Positions 22,071-34,707 of a stretch of DNA of 51,206 nt are shown piece after piece. The notes under the pieces are model-generated. The model searched no databases and was not told where the DNA came from. It saw only the letters and a list, made by a program, of their open reading frames with translations. The first letter of the stretch is position 1. Every line of letters starts with the position of its first letter. The DNA is from Gnetum montanum (lineage: Eukaryota; Streptophyta; Gnetopsida; Gnetales; Gnetaceae): contig MNCI01003892.1 of NCBI GenBank assembly GCA_015680685.1, forward strand, positions 265,096 through 316,301. The letters are read 5' to 3'. The translations under genes and the position numbers were made by a program.

Positions 22071-23640
22071 TACCTAGAGGATTAACCTAAGAGATACCAG
22101 CAGAGAATACAAAACATCACTATAGGTCCATCACCAATGTTCTCTCTCTACACTTGATTTAGCCATGTTGAACCATGCCCAAAGCGTGCTTGTGATGAGA
22201 GGGTAAGGCTATGATGAGGAGATGGTAATGAGATCATAGGGAAGTGATCATGAAAGTTGACCATGCATTCCAAGTTTTGATATTATGGCTATGGCACCAA
22301 CATGTTGATCAATTAGTGAGTCTTGACACTCTATGCTTTGAGGTTTTGGTCACTTGGCAAATGTGTTTCAAGATCCAACACCTCACTCCATGGTTTTTTA
22401 GGCCATTAGGCTCCTCCCATTGCATGTTCAAAGTTGCTGATTTGGACTTTTGGTCTTTGCAAACCATTCTAGTTTCTTGGTAGTTTTCTTCCATCCCCAC
22501 CCCAAGTTTTTTTATGGCATAAAACCTTCATTGGGTTTCTTTGCCAAGGCTAGTTTGATTTGTTTTTCCCATTGAATGAGATGTGTTGCATTCAACAAAT
22601 TTGATGGTGGAGCGTGACAAAGGAGATGTCATATGGCCACCATGCTTGAATGTCAATCATAGGTTAACATTATCATTTAAGGGCTAGGAAGGTTATAATT
22701 AGGTTACAAGGTTGGCTTCAAGTAATGGTAATATGAATGAGGTGAAATAAGCACTCTTGGTACGATAGGACAAACTCATCAAATCTTGCACTTTGAGGTC
22801 ATGTGGTGACTTGTTGTATGATGAGTTGCACCTTTACAATGACTCTAGGCTTCATCCTGTAAGCACAACTCCAAGAGAATAAGAAAAATAGACAAAGAAA
22901 ACATGTTATTATAAAGTAATGCATAGGACTACATGAGGCAACTAGCAAACCAAGCCACAATAGGTTACCATCATTACAACATATGGAGATTTGTATGATG
23001 TGCATTAGATTTACAAAGTTTTGTATTTATTTCATTATGTTAAACAAGGGGAGAGAGATAGAGCATGCAGGCTTGCTTGTTGTAGATCATCAAAGTCATC
23101 AACATCAATCATTCATTGCAACTTGCCAACAATGATAAACAACACTACAAGCAAGCATGTGAGTGTTAGATGTAATTAGGCCTATGGGATGGCTTTAATG
23201 TTATATTTCTAGGGCTTAATGAGGTCATGAGTAGGCTTACGTTTTTTTGAGGAACTTATTTTCATGTGTTTTCTTCTTACCATCATAGTTTAGATGGGAA
23301 TTTTGAATAAGGGACCCCCCATGATGTTTCTGGGTTCAAAGTCAATGGCCATCAAGCTACTTCAGGGTGTTACAACTATGTAGTAGAATAATTTCAAGCT
23401 TGAGGTTTGGGTACATATGGTCAATTTGGCCTATCAACATCACAAGAGGGGTTCATTCAGGCTTTAAGGCTAGTCAAGTTTGCTTCCTCATCCTCCTAGC
23501 TTCATCTTGCATGACAACATAAGCACATTAAGTGGTACCTATGTAATAAAATTGCTAAATAATGTGAAACAATGCAAAACACTTCAACAATAATCCATAA
23601 ATGAGCCAAAATACATTAACTCAAAGGCCAAACAAGGTTT
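22071..23640. other. 3' region of element D, no gene
   Basis: The first 470 bp (to about 22540) align with K at 41937-42340 (GATTTAGyCATGTyGAACCATG, CATTCCAAGT, GGCCATTrG), so this is conserved internal 3' sequence of the family. Beyond that I see no coding signal or known motif. Confidence 0.6.
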
Positions 23641-24410
23641 AAACATGGCCAAAAAATATTAAAATAGGTGGGTTAAGGTAAATAGGGTAAAATAAAAGCT
23701 ACGTAATGTAATATACAGCCATATGAAGGTCAAATGGAGGTCAAAACCCCATAGAGTGGTATCAAACAGGATCAAGTAAAGCCTTAGTGATGTCAAATGA
23801 TTAAGGAACATGGTCAAATAGGGTCTAATGATGCAAAAAAATGGTGAAAATAAGCTGAAATGGCATGAATACCATAATAATGATAGGCAATAATGTAAAA
23901 TAGGATCAAGTAAGGTCAAAACATAGGGGAATAGGGCTAAACAAGGCAAAGCAGGCTACATATGGCCCAACATAATCAATTGGGATCATATTTTTCCAAT
24001 TTAAGGCCTTGGCAAGCCATGGGATTGCCAATTTAAGGCCTTGGTAAACCATAACATTACTAGTTTTAGGCCTTAGCAGGCCATAGTTTTTCCATTCATA
24101 GGCCTTAGCAAGCTACATTGCTAGTTCAAGGCCTTGGCAGGCCATGGTGGGGGCCTATTTCATTGGAAAGTACATTATAAGGCAAATGCAAGATGAGACT
24201 TAGTAAAATAAGGTAAAATTTAGTTGTAACATGGTAAAGGTAGGGTAAAATTGGGTAAAATAAGTTAAAATAAAGTTAAAGGAAAGATAAAATTGAGTAA
24301 AAACAAAGTAAAACATGGCAAACCAAGTGAAACAAGGTAAAAAAATGGTATTAGATTTGATAGATATTTAATGTAAGTTATGATTATTATTATTATTATT
24401 TTATGTTATT
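23640..24410 (-). repeat. GGTAAAAT low-complexity block with GGCCTTAG minisatellite
   Basis: Two stretches of degenerate (G)GTAAAATAGGG words (23650-23960 and 24180-24350) flank a minisatellite at 23975-24155 with a unit of roughly 36 bp: CTAGTTTTAGGCCTTAGCAG. On the minus (element) strand this reads GGCCTAAAACTAG, the same core as in B. A TTA microsatellite follows at 24382-24402. The 96-codon antisense frame here is repeat-derived. Confidence 0.65.
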
Positions 24411-24419
24411 AATTAGGTT

Positions 24420-25215
24420 CTTATGGGTATACCCCTCCTAGCCACGCTAGGCAAGATTGCTCCAACATGGGTGAGGGGGTCTGATTGCTTTTTATATGTT
24501 AAGTTAGCAATTTCGAAGGCCTTTTTGATTTTATTGTAGTCATCCCTCCTTGAGCCACACTTGCTAGCATGGGTGGAGGGGAGGGGAAAGTGTAACAAAG
24601 GGTTTTTTTAAATTGATATGAGGATGGTACTTGATCCATTCTCTCTAATGTTTATGTTCATCTTTCATAAGTTTCTGATTTTGTTTCAATGGTTAAGAAG
24701 CAAAATAGGTTATATTCTTAGTTTTTTGGGTGCTAATAATTCTTTTACCTGCAATCAAACAATAGTGGGCCCTTGGCCTGTGCAGGCCCCAACGGGTCCA
24801 TGTTACCCTTGTGGGGTTGCGGCTTGGTAGAAGCTTCCTTTTATGTTGGTAGGTCGAGATGGCATGGTCACCAATGGTGTGCAGTGGGCCTAGGAGGGTT
24901 TCATCTGCAACATGATAGAACAACAAAGTAGCATGTGGTAGGTGACGTGCATGTTTAGTGATGGGGTGGGGTGTCATGGGGGAAGAGAGGTGTAAGTTGC
25001 TATGGAACATGTTAGGGGGCTGACGTGCAATGGTAGCATGGCCTCATTTGTGGGGTTGCCAGGCCCTTGGCCTATGTGGACACCAATAGGTTCATGCTAC
25101 CTTTACAAGGTCATAGTTTGCCAGAAGCCCCCAGCTTTTTTTAATTTTATTTCTTCAAGGGTCATCCCCCTTGGGCCATCCTAGCTAGGGTGGCTCCAAT
25201 GTTCTGTGTGTGTGT
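24420..25215. repeat. Degenerate segmental tandem duplication
   Basis: GGCCCTTGGCCTGTGCAGGC at 24768 and GGCCCTTGGCCTATGTGGAC at 25067 head two diverged copies of a segment of about 300 bp, and the GTCATCCCyCCTTG phrase at 24539 recurs at 25161. No coding signal. It ends in a GT-repeat and G-run at the assembly gap. Confidence 0.5.
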
Positions 25216-25232
25216 GTGTGTGGGGGGGGGGG

Positions 25233-25364
25233 NNNNNNNNNNNNNNNNNNNNNNNNNNNNNNNNNNNNNNNNNNNNNNNNNNNNNNNNNNNNNNNNNNNN
25301 NNNNNNNNNNNNNNNNNNNNNNNNNNNNNNNNNNNNNNNNNNNNNNNNNNNNNNNNNNNNNNNN
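25233..25364. other. Assembly gap (132 N)
   Basis: Follows (GT)n and a run of ten G. Reading frames drawn across it are meaningless. Confidence 0.99.
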
Positions 25365-25764
25365 AGGGGAGGCAGCAAGAGGATAGTGTAAACAACGAGG
25401 TTATAGCTAGGGTGGTGTGGTGCACAATTGATGACATAGCAATGAGTGTAGGGTGGTAAGTATAGAGCAAGGTCATAAGGGCAAAAGAAGGATGACTCTA
25501 AACATAGTGAAAACCCAGGGTTATGTGGTCCACTATAGGACTAGCTTGAGGGTTGCTATCATAATTGGTAGGTGGTGTCACTGCTGAGCCCTCACATATA
25601 ATTGCATAATAGATCAACAACACCAATTGGTGCCATAGCCATCTAGGGTGTAGTAGTGTAGAGCAGAACATGGATCAATGTGTGAGGTGATAGGTAATGT
25701 TAGAGTGTTTGGTACTATGTGTGGTGACAAATGAGGGACTATGTTGGTAGCCACATTGATCAAC

Positions 25765-25985
25765 ATAGGTGAGCATGGTTGTAATTTTCAATGACCATGC
25801 TAGCCAACATTGCTCTAGCATGGTTGCCATTTTCAGGAATCATGTTTGCTAGCATTGCTTCTATGTGGTTGCCATTTTTGGTGATCACGTTGGCCAATGT
25901 TGCTCAAGCATGGTTGTCATTTTCAACGACCATGTTGGCTAGAATTACTAAATCATGATTGTCATTTTTGATGACCATGCTATCT
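25765..25985. repeat. 45-46-bp tandem repeat
   Basis: Five units at 25772, 25818, 25863, 25908 and 25954, consensus GCATGGTTGCCATTTTCAAT followed by GACCATGTTGGCCAACATTG. About 80% alike by eye. Confidence 0.75.
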
Positions 25986-28139
25986 AGTATGGGCCAGTGA
26001 AGGTTTGGATGTTAGATCATTGAGGGCAAGCATAGGGTAGCATGTAGTGGTAGATGGGCAAAGGGGAAAGCTTAGCTGCATGGTAGTAGTGGGGGAGAAA
26101 GTATGTAGATGGCTATAGCCACAGAATGGTGGCAAGCACATGGAAATGGTGAGAATGGAACATAGATTGACATTGCATAGTGCATTTACAATGGGTAGCA
26201 TAGCATGGTGGTAGGTTGGTCGAGTTGTGAGGCATGGTGGTGTTGTGGTGCATTGCAACAAGTAGGAATGATGAAAGGAAGGCAAGGGTTTTACTAGGGT
26301 AGCCTTGAAGGGCAAGGTGAGTAGTGGAGTGGATTCAGGGTAACAAATGACAAGCACAACTAATGGTCACGAGCTGAGGTAGGGCCAGTGAGGTGGCATC
26401 AGGCATGTGACCCTAAGGGCTAGTGTGGCCCTATGTAGGGTTGTGTGGCCTATACAGGCCTACATGGCCCTTGTAGGGCCACTGTAACCTCTATAGAGCT
26501 TGCAAGATAATTTTTTTAACAAAATAGTATGATGGGGAATCCCTTTTAAATTTGAATTCACTAAATGTCAATAATTCCCTCTAAACTACAACCTCTCTAC
26601 AATTTCTAAGAATGTTATTTAATGTGCATTGATAGCTCAAAACATTATTTAATCATTTAGAAAAACCCACAATAGGACAACATGGAGCTCATGTTGTAAA
26701 ATTTTATAATTAATTAACCACATCATAGCAAGACTAGATCTTGTCAGCATGATCACTTTTACATCATTGAACTTGAGTATGTTAAATTACCTCCGCTATA
26801 GTAATTAAATCACTTATAGCAAGTTATTTGTCTCTATCTAGGTTGTTTCCTCTTATCTTCCTAGTTAAGACAATGTTATGATTAATGGTAAACCATGTAG
26901 GCTTCTCTTCTTGGGACAAGGGATGCTTAAAAAGATTTATTCATTAGACTATTAATTGGTACTTGCATGTAGAAACCTCTTTAACAAATTGAATCAGTGC
27001 TTTATTTGACTGAGAGCATACAAATCGTACCTCTGTCTCCCTAGGTTATAAGATCAAAGGTTGTACCATTTGTATATGCATGTGCATGACACATTTGAGT
27101 TGTAGTCTTGGAACATGTGTCCTTCTATTTGATAGGTAGCATTTTACTATTGATTATAATCCAAGTTCTTCACTATAAATAAAAAAAGAAATTGATATTT
27201 GGGATGTCTCATGGAAGGATTGTTTGAGGAATTAGTCTTACATCCTCTACTTTAAACATTATGTCGATATTCTAAGGATAAGATCAAGGTAGAGATCAAT
27301 CTTTTAAATCAAGAATTTGGATATAGATTTTATGTTTTCTTCTAATTATGTTGGTTTTATGTTTCATTCAACCTCGTGAAAACCTTCACCAATGTTTTGA
27401 AAATGATACTCATTCGGGTTGTAAGATGTGGTATTAAAGATATGACATTTAGCATTCATGCGAATACATACTAAGGAAGGTCTTAAGCCATTTTTATTCT
27501 ACTTTATAACCTATTCCTTCTTTTGAATGAACATAAATGACCATATACTATTGAGCCAAACTTGTGATTGGACTCAGAATTTTGTATATTATAGACTTGG
27601 AATGCCCATTAATCATGTCAAATTTATATATTTATGCATCTATTTTGTCAATTATTATTTATTTGGATATTCATAATCATTTTTATTGTGCATAGGTTCC
27701 AAGTTGTGACAGTGATTGACTATGATGTAGCCAATGGCCTTTCCTCTCCCCTTATGGCTCAACTTTGGCTACTATGGGACCGATTACATCTTGCCATGCT
27801 TTTCTTTGTTGTTTTTATAGTTGTTTTCATTTGACTATAGAGTCCATAAAGACCATGTATTGTTCATGTTGTTGTATGTTGCATGGTGCAACTATGGTCA
27901 TAAACATATGGACATTTTGGTATTCTTTAATTGTTAGACAATGTGAATATGGCTATTATTCCAGCTTTATAAATATAAACGGTAGATGTGAAAAAAGCTA
28001 TAAAATGAAAATTGTAATAAAAAATATGTTGTAATGATAATTGTAAAGAAAACTACATGGATATAAGTAAAATTCACCAAACAAATCTATTAGGTGAATT
28101 AGCTACATGTTCGTATAGGGACAAAAAGAAGAGTTTTTT
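25986..28139. other. AT-rich part of element D interior, no recognised gene
   Basis: A 125-codon minus-strand open frame (26357-25980) is Thr/Pro/Leu-rich and matches nothing I know; I treat it as chance. 26400-26510 has small inverted words (GTGGCCCTATGTAGGG, CATGGCCCTTGTAGGGCC). From 26520 to 28130 the sequence is AT-rich and unique-looking, without splice-like or coding structure that I can support. Confidence 0.4.
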
Positions 28140-28250
28140 ATGCTCACCAATTTTAGGCCCCAACAGGCCACAAGATAGCTAGTTTTAGGCCATAGTGGGT
28201 CATAGTGCTAGTTTTAGGCCTTAGTGGGCCATGATGTCATACCTACCTAG
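28140..28250 (-). repeat. GGCCTAAAACTAGC minisatellite, copy next to D protease
   Basis: Three units of about 34 bp, plus strand GCTAGTTTTAGGCCTTAGTG. In element orientation it follows protease, exactly as the 9900-10230 array does in B. Confidence 0.7.
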
Positions 28251-28549
28251 AAAATATGGCCTAGTGTTGAGAGGGAGTATAAGAATAACATAAACCATGA
28301 AACATGGGATAAGGTTGTGAAGCTGAATAAGCTTCCATTAGGAAAGGAAATGATAACATATCTACAATGCATTTTTTACTTTACCTTTGATAAACCAAAG
28401 GGTTTGCTTTGCATGATTGCATTCTCATCATGCTACTTGTTTGTGATGGCAATTGATAGGCATTTTTGTTGATTTATTAATGCCATAGGTATGGTGATTT
28501 CAGCCTCATCATTGGTATTATTTTTGGTTTTGCTCTTGGTATTGGCCCC

Positions 28550-29050
28550 AGCTTGAGTTTTGGAAGTCTTCTCTTGAAACTCCACTTTGAACCTTAGTCA
28601 ATGTTGACATAGTTAACTGAGGGAAACAAAAAATTTTCACCATGGATCATAATTTTTCCATCCTTGTATGACAAGTGAATCTCTTGATGTATAAGAGTTG
28701 AAACTTCTTGAAGCTTCACTAACCATGGCCTTCCTATGATCAAGTTGAAGTCAAGTGTTTCTTCAACTACTAGGAAGTTGGTGAATGTGGGAAACTATTC
28801 CCTAGATATGAAATCCAAGGAAATAGAGCCTTGCACTGCTACTTGTGACCCATTAAATAACTTGAGTGCTGAGGTAGTGGTCACTTTGATATTCTTAGTT
28901 AAGCCTAACTTGTTAACAACAACATATGGTTTTACATTTGTGACTGCCCCATCATCCACATAAACATAGTGAACCTTATATCTATCAACACACATAGTAA
29001 TGAGGAGAGGAGTTGAAAACACCTCTCTATTTGAAAAGCCAATCTTTAGT
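28550..29050 (-). pseudogene. pro: Protease of element D
   Basis: Read on the minus strand: VHYVYVDDGAVTNV near 28990-28945, then VVNKLGL, LKLFNGSQVAVQG, and further down IMIHGENF near 28650, matching IIHGDN of B. Active-site position D-D-G. Broken by stops and frameshifts. After this domain the element runs into non-coding sequence and the minisatellite. Confidence 0.75.
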
Positions 29051-31900
29051 TCACTATCATGAAAGTTTAGTGTGGGTTGATGCTAATTTTCCCCAAGAAA
29101 AACTTGCTCAATGATAGAGTGAATCAGCCCTCTATTAGTGGGCATGTCTATGCTCGTAGGAATAGAAGTCAATACTTAAGCTAATGTGTCCTTATGAGTA
29201 GGAGATTCCATGACTAGGCCATCCAAGTTTAGTGACATGTACTTTTGTTTTAAGGATTATTGTTCTTGGTCTATTGTTACAAGAAAATTCTTTCTCTTGG
29301 CTCATAAAATTTCAAGCTTTATGGCTGTAACATCCTTCATTCTTCATAGAATTTGTGACTTGGTTTTGGTGCATGTACCTTGGACCCCTTGTCCATTAGT
29401 GTAGTTAGTCTTAGTGTAGCTTGTTTCAAAGTCTTTTCTTGTTGGCCATCTTTAGTGGGCTTTTTTGCTGATTTGGTGATAGGTTGTTTTTGTTGTCATT
29501 GTGATGATGGTTTCTTTCTAACCTCTGAGTTTTTGGCCATAATAGGTGGGCTTTTGTCACAGGTTAGTGTGGTCTTATTTGTTAAAGTTAAAGGGATCTA
29601 GAAAACAAATTATTCTTTAGGATTTAAAGAATTAGAAACTCATGGTTTAGACTATGAAGTTGATGCCACTGAATATGGGACACGTATGATGAAGGACTTC
29701 TTGGAGGTTGGGGAAGGTGATGCCTGTATGATGAATGGCTCTCTAGGCTTTGTGTTTTGGGACTATGATGGCACCTTAATGATAAGTGGTTTCCTATGAG
29801 GACAAGACCTTTTGGTTTCTATGAATGAGGCTATAATATAAGAGTTTTTGTTGGCTCTTGGAGAGTTTGGCTCATTCAAAACCAACTCTTCATGGTATAT
29901 CATCTTCTAGAGGTCATCCCTTAATGCTAGAAAAAAATTAGTGTAATGACCAGCCATTTGATGGTAATGATAATACCTATTGAGTCTAAAGTACTTTGCT
30001 AGCTTGGGATCATCTTTGGTGGCTATCGTTAGATCTCTATCTATCTCACAAAGATGATTATGCCTCTTACGAGCCTCTTTAAATAATTTCTTATGCTGTA
30101 TATGGTCATCTTTATGCAACTATTCTAATAGCTGAAAGGACCTCATAGGCAACCTAGTGTACTTAGATCTATCCTTCCACACAAATTTTGTTCTTGGTTG
30201 ATTTGGAACATAGGGAGTGGATGGTTGGGATGAGTCTTGGGATGTGTTGCATGATGGTGATTGCCACCTTTTCCTTTTCTTTGACTCTCTTGTTACTGCA
30301 ACCATAGTTGTGTCTTCTTGTTTGGTTTTATTACTATCCCTTCTTACATGTTGGTTTTTAAAGGCCACATAGGCTGTATTATTTCTTACCTTAATTGCCT
30401 TCTCAATGTTCTTGGTTTGTGAGAAGGCTTGGCTTAGTGACTAGGACTCTAGGTACTATATCTTTGACTTGATAAAAGTTATTTACTACTTCCTTATAGA
30501 TGGCCAAGAGGTGAGGTTTGGCAATAGTCTTTGGGATCTTGTTAAGTGTTGATTTCCATCTTTGAATGAAACTTTTGACTAGTTAAATTGTCTCCTACCT
30601 CACCTTCATTAGTAAAACCAACATGGCATCTAGCTTTAAGTTGTATCTAAAGTGGTTAAAAAAATGATTTATTAAGTCTTCAAGGAAAGAGATGGAACCT
30701 CTATGTGGGGTTTGGTACCAATCTAGAGCCTTACCCTTAAGAGACATGGGAAAAATCCTTAGTATTGTATGAGGCCAATCTTGTAAGAAGAGGCACTCAA
30801 ACCAAAAGGTGACTAGATATGCATTAGTATCCCCTTGACCATTGTATTTGGTGAAGTTTGAAATATGCAAGCCTATGAGTAAGGTCATTTGAGGAACTAT
30901 AGGGCTTATAGGATCATCTTGGTAAAAATATAGAACCTTGATCGTTTGAGTTGTGTTGGGCTTAAGTTTTCACAACTCTTAAATAAGGTCTTGGATCATC
31001 TAAAAGGCTAGATCCAAGCCTTGGGGTATCCTTGAAAAAAATTGTGAGATATGGAATTATCTAATGGGTACTGATAAAGATGAAAGATCTTAGGTGAAAA
31101 TCGTTGGAGGTGGGTTAAACAAGGAGAAAGAGGCCTAAGTTGGAACTTATTGTATGAAGGGAGCAAAGGGCATTTGGAAGGCCTGTGTTACTTAGGATCC
31201 CAATGAGGGTCTTATTGGTATGACAAAGCGATATGGTGAGGTAGACACCACCAACATGGATGAATGAAGTGAAGCTATGTGTTAAAGGAAATCAACAAGA
31301 ACAAGGATGTGGATTGGAACATAAGTTGTGTTTGGTATGTGACAATGATGGATGTGGACCCGAATATGGTAGGATGGGTAGGAGGAAAGTTGGATCAAGG
31401 AACTTGTCCCATCAATGGATTAAGAGATGTAGAGCTAGGTGCAGTTTTTTAGGGAGAAAAAGATTGGAAAAGACATCAAATAAAGGTGTCTGGCTTCTGT
31501 TTAGCCTCAAACTCATCATCTTCTTCTTATTGTTCCTCTAAGCTAATTCCCTCACTAAACTCATCAACCTCTAAGTTGTATGAGTATTTGTGTATAAAAG
31601 TCTATGAAAGGGATTTGGTCATAAGGCGATGGAATGTATTCTTTCCCATCCTAACATATCATTTTGATTTGATGCTTAGCATCAAACTCAGAGCATGATA
31701 TCAAGATACCAACTTGTATCTTGGCATAGAGGAAATTGTAAAAATCCTCATTAATGATCATGAAATCTAGGTCTTTGCCTCTTTTTCTAAGTGATTTCCA
31801 TCATTCTATGATTGTAGGATCTTTTGAGTCATCAACACGAACTACATCTTAGCTGGATACCATAGTCATCAGGTGAAGGGGTAGGATAGTCAATAAGCTA
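29051..31900 (-). pseudogene. gag: gag and linker of element D
   Basis: N-terminal block GKDLDFMIINEDFYNFLYAK (about 31775) matches G residues 51-70. Capsid core FTKYNGQGDTNAYLVTF with MSLKGKALDWYQTP and RYNLKLDAML is at 30888-30595. AFKNQHVRRD begins at 30365. Degraded zinc knuckle YYHYHQMAGHYTNFFLALRD lies near 29980-29910. Linker repeats PLIIKVPS, PFIIQASP and SFIIRVP are near 29800-29680. The domain order and spacing equal those of A and B. Stops and frameshifts are scattered throughout. Confidence 0.8.
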
Positions 31901-32060
31901 AAAGACATTATCAAAAGATGTTGTTTTGATCTCTTACTATTTTAAGTAAAATTTTTAGCAAGTTGGATTTTCCAATGATGTAGTTTGCTATAAATGGAAA
32001 GGGATAGGGTAAGGGGGTAAGGTCTTAATGATTATCTTATCCACTTGCACTATGTTGGGG

Positions 32061-32077
32061 TTCCCTCCTCTTGGCCA
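32061..32077 (-). promoter_or_regulatory. Primer-binding site of element D
   Basis: Minus strand TGGCCAAGAGGAGGGAA, alignable with TGGCGCTAGAAGGAGGG of G with a few changes, after a T-run that follows the LTR end ATAACA. Confidence 0.6.
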
Positions 32078-32086
32078 AAAAAAAAA

Positions 32087-33719
32087 TGTTATTTTTGAAA
32101 AGAAAATGGGTCTTGCTAAAAAAATTCATAGCATGGGGGGTTTTGATGATCTAGGGGTATGACATCCATGCTGAGGAGGATATGACACCTGCCCATGCTT
32201 AGGGCGGTATGACACACACCCATGCTGAGGGTGGTATGACATCCATGCTAAGGGGGGATATGACATTCATGCTAAGTGGGGGGGGGGGCGGGGGGGTGGT
32301 GTTTATGACACACATCCACACTAATGGGGGTATGATACACATCCACATTAGCTTTAGAAAATCTAGTAATTATTGTGAATTTTTGGCCAAAACCCAAACA
32401 TCCATGTTGGGGGTATAACACCCACGTTGGCTTTGCTATGAAATTTTCATAGTATAGGGATGTGAAGTTTTGGATGGAAAAACACCAACAATGGCTTTGA
32501 TTCAAAATATCCAATGACTACTATGAAATTTACCTAAAAACCTAAATCACCTGGAAGCTCGACACTAGGCTTTGGTGATAGAGAGGTATTGATTGTAGCA
32601 TTGGTTTTGCAATAGAAAAGGTGTTAATCAACCTTACACAAAAAAAGTTTTAAATTTTTTTAAAATTTCCAAGTTGCAAGTAACATTGGCACAAAAGAAA
32701 TAGGTTTGGACATACAATTTGAAAACTCCTTTTAGCTCCAAAAAACTATAATTCTTGAAAATCTTAGTTACTAGAAAACCAAAAATTCTAGCAAAATAGC
32801 TTTAACTCTGGATCCTAAAGGCTTGCAATAAATAGGATTTGAGAAGCCCTAGATGATCTGGCATATCACCAAGGGACTTAGAAAATGTAAATGGGGGTAG
32901 AAATATAAAAATGTAATGCAAATTCAAGAAAATAAATGCACAAAAATACAAAAAATAAATTCAACTTACATAAGAAAACTAAACTTTAAACTTATTATAA
33001 AATAAAAAGGGATCTAGAAATGTATACAAGGGGTGCTTGAGGATGCTAGGGGATTTTACTTTAATGGGTGCTTAAAATCTATTGAAGCAGGTAGTCTTGG
33101 ACAACACACTTAGCTCCATAATTTGGATTCTTCATAACTCCTAGAAATGTGAAAGCTTGTTGTAATCCTTACTAGATCTACAGTGTTGGTGTTTTAGGGG
33201 GTAAGATGTGTGGGGTTTTGGGCTACCAAGAAGAGCTAGATTGGGAGTCTCAATGTCCAAGTTAGTTAGGGTTTGTGAAAGACCACATGTAGTCTTAGGA
33301 GGATAAAAATGGCTATAATTGTTATGGGTTCCATGCTGAAAATTACTCCAATTGTTTTGTATTCGCAAGTGGTGGAATTATCAAAAATGTGGAATCTCTT
33401 CATGTCATTTGAGCTTGATTTTTATAAGGTTTTGGCCATGAATTTTTCTACAAATTTTATGTTTTATTGTTGATAGATTTAATGTTACGTGTAGGTATTG
33501 TAGATGTCTACGTATGATAAGTTTGGATACCCCCAAAACTATTTCATTTAATAAAAATAGTAAATAGGAATTTTGCCAATGTTGGGTCTTCCAATAGCAA
33601 TGTTAGGCCTATAGGAGCCACATTGGAGCAATGTTGGACCCATGCTGGAGCAATGCTAGGGAAAAGGTGCAACACTAGGGGGTGTAGTAGTAATGCTGAG
33701 GTATGACACCCATGCTAGG
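32087..33719 (-). repeat. 5' LTR of element D, U5-R-lower U3 portion
   Basis: Minus-strand 3' end ATAACA at 32087. It contains a minisatellite of GGTATGACATCCATGCTGAG (32150-32350) with a G-run, a minus-strand TATA box at 33417-33429, and a U3 part that continues across E at 39983. The middle (32750-33560) aligns with the K LTR at 40420-41300, with the TATA boxes in matching places. Confidence 0.65.
33417..33429 (-). promoter_or_regulatory. TATA box of the D LTR
   Basis: Minus strand CCTTATAAAAATC; the K LTR has CCTTATATATAA at the homologous place (41106-41117). Confidence 0.55.
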
Positions 33720-34567
33720 TGATGAGTCATGAATTTGCTGGCTGTGATATCATTGTCTTCATATCATAGCTATGATGTCCCAGTGGTTGTGATATCACTG
33801 TCGTGATATTGCAGCCTAGCACCAGTTCTATAAATAAGAGGCAGATCTCCCTTATTTCTTACGATAGAGTTAGATTGTAGCTAGACTCTGGTAGTTTTAT
33901 CCCTCCAGAGTTAGATTATTTTCTAGTGTATGCCTGCAGTATGGTGAATGTAATTGTACAACACCTTTATTCAAGTGTGACATACTTGGACACACACATG
34001 ACCAGAAATAAAGATCGAGATTACTTCATCATTGCAGCATTCACTTAGTTTAATTGTTTAATTATTTAATTGTTATTGTTATTTATTGCTTTCCTAGTTA
34101 ATAGTCTCTCACCCTTAAACTCATGTTAAACTACGAAATGAGTACGACTTGATTATGATCATTTAACTGTAACTACTTGGTAGCCCAGTAGTATACCTAG
34201 GATTTGTGCTTGGTAATCCCAGTGGTAGTCATGCATGAAGTCCAAGATGTGTATGGATAATCAAGGAACGGATGCTCATCACACTTAGGCTAGTTTAGAT
34301 TCTCTTACCCTTTCTCTTCTAAATTAGTAAACATTGCTTTCCATTGCCTTTAGGAGTATCATTAGATTAGAACCATATCATACACCTCACTTTGGACTAA
34401 ACCATACATGAAAAAGATAATACTAGTCCAGGTGGGAATACAGCGAATTGCGACCTAAGGCTAACTGTCTAGGTGCCACAACTAGTCCATCTATGAAGTT
34501 CGACCGTATCATGTGTGTAACGCTCATATTCATATGGTTGAGTGTAGGGGTATCTTGCCACTCATCA
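33720..34567 (+). repeat. 5' LTR of element E
   Basis: 848 bp. U3 has GATATC palindromes (33742-33812), TATA box TATAAATA at 33829-33836, and AATAAA at about 34006. Ends CACTCATCA. Confidence 0.92.
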
Positions 34568-34568
34568 T

Positions 34569-34586
34569 TGGCATTATTGTCAGGGA
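34569..34586 (+). promoter_or_regulatory. Primer-binding site of element E
   Basis: TGGCATTATTGTCAGGGA, a C-to-T/G-to-A decayed copy of TGGCGCCGTTGCCGGGGA, the tRNA-Asp-type site known from Athila elements. One base after the LTR. Confidence 0.8.
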
Positions 34587-34707
34587 TGGTGCTAGTTATC
34601 TAGATTAGTTATATCATACAAGATCACTGTATAAGGACTTAACGATATGTCTTTTAGAAAAAATAATTATTAAAAGTCACATGTAATTCACACACAACTT
34701 CACAACA

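Noticed and set aside
23659-23949. 96-codon hydrophobic minus-strand frame
   Set aside because: Generated by GGTAAAAT low-complexity repeats; no start context and no conserved counterpart.
25162-25476. Open frames crossing the N gap
   Set aside because: They consist largely of unknown residues and GT/G-run sequence.
26520-28130. Possible Copia or LINE fragment in the AT-rich stretch
   Set aside because: I could not find a polymerase motif, terminal repeat or target duplication on either strand.
31260-31541. 93-codon plus-strand frame with several cysteines
   Set aside because: Lies antisense to the decayed gag of D; no zinc-finger spacing and no homologue in A or B at the same place.
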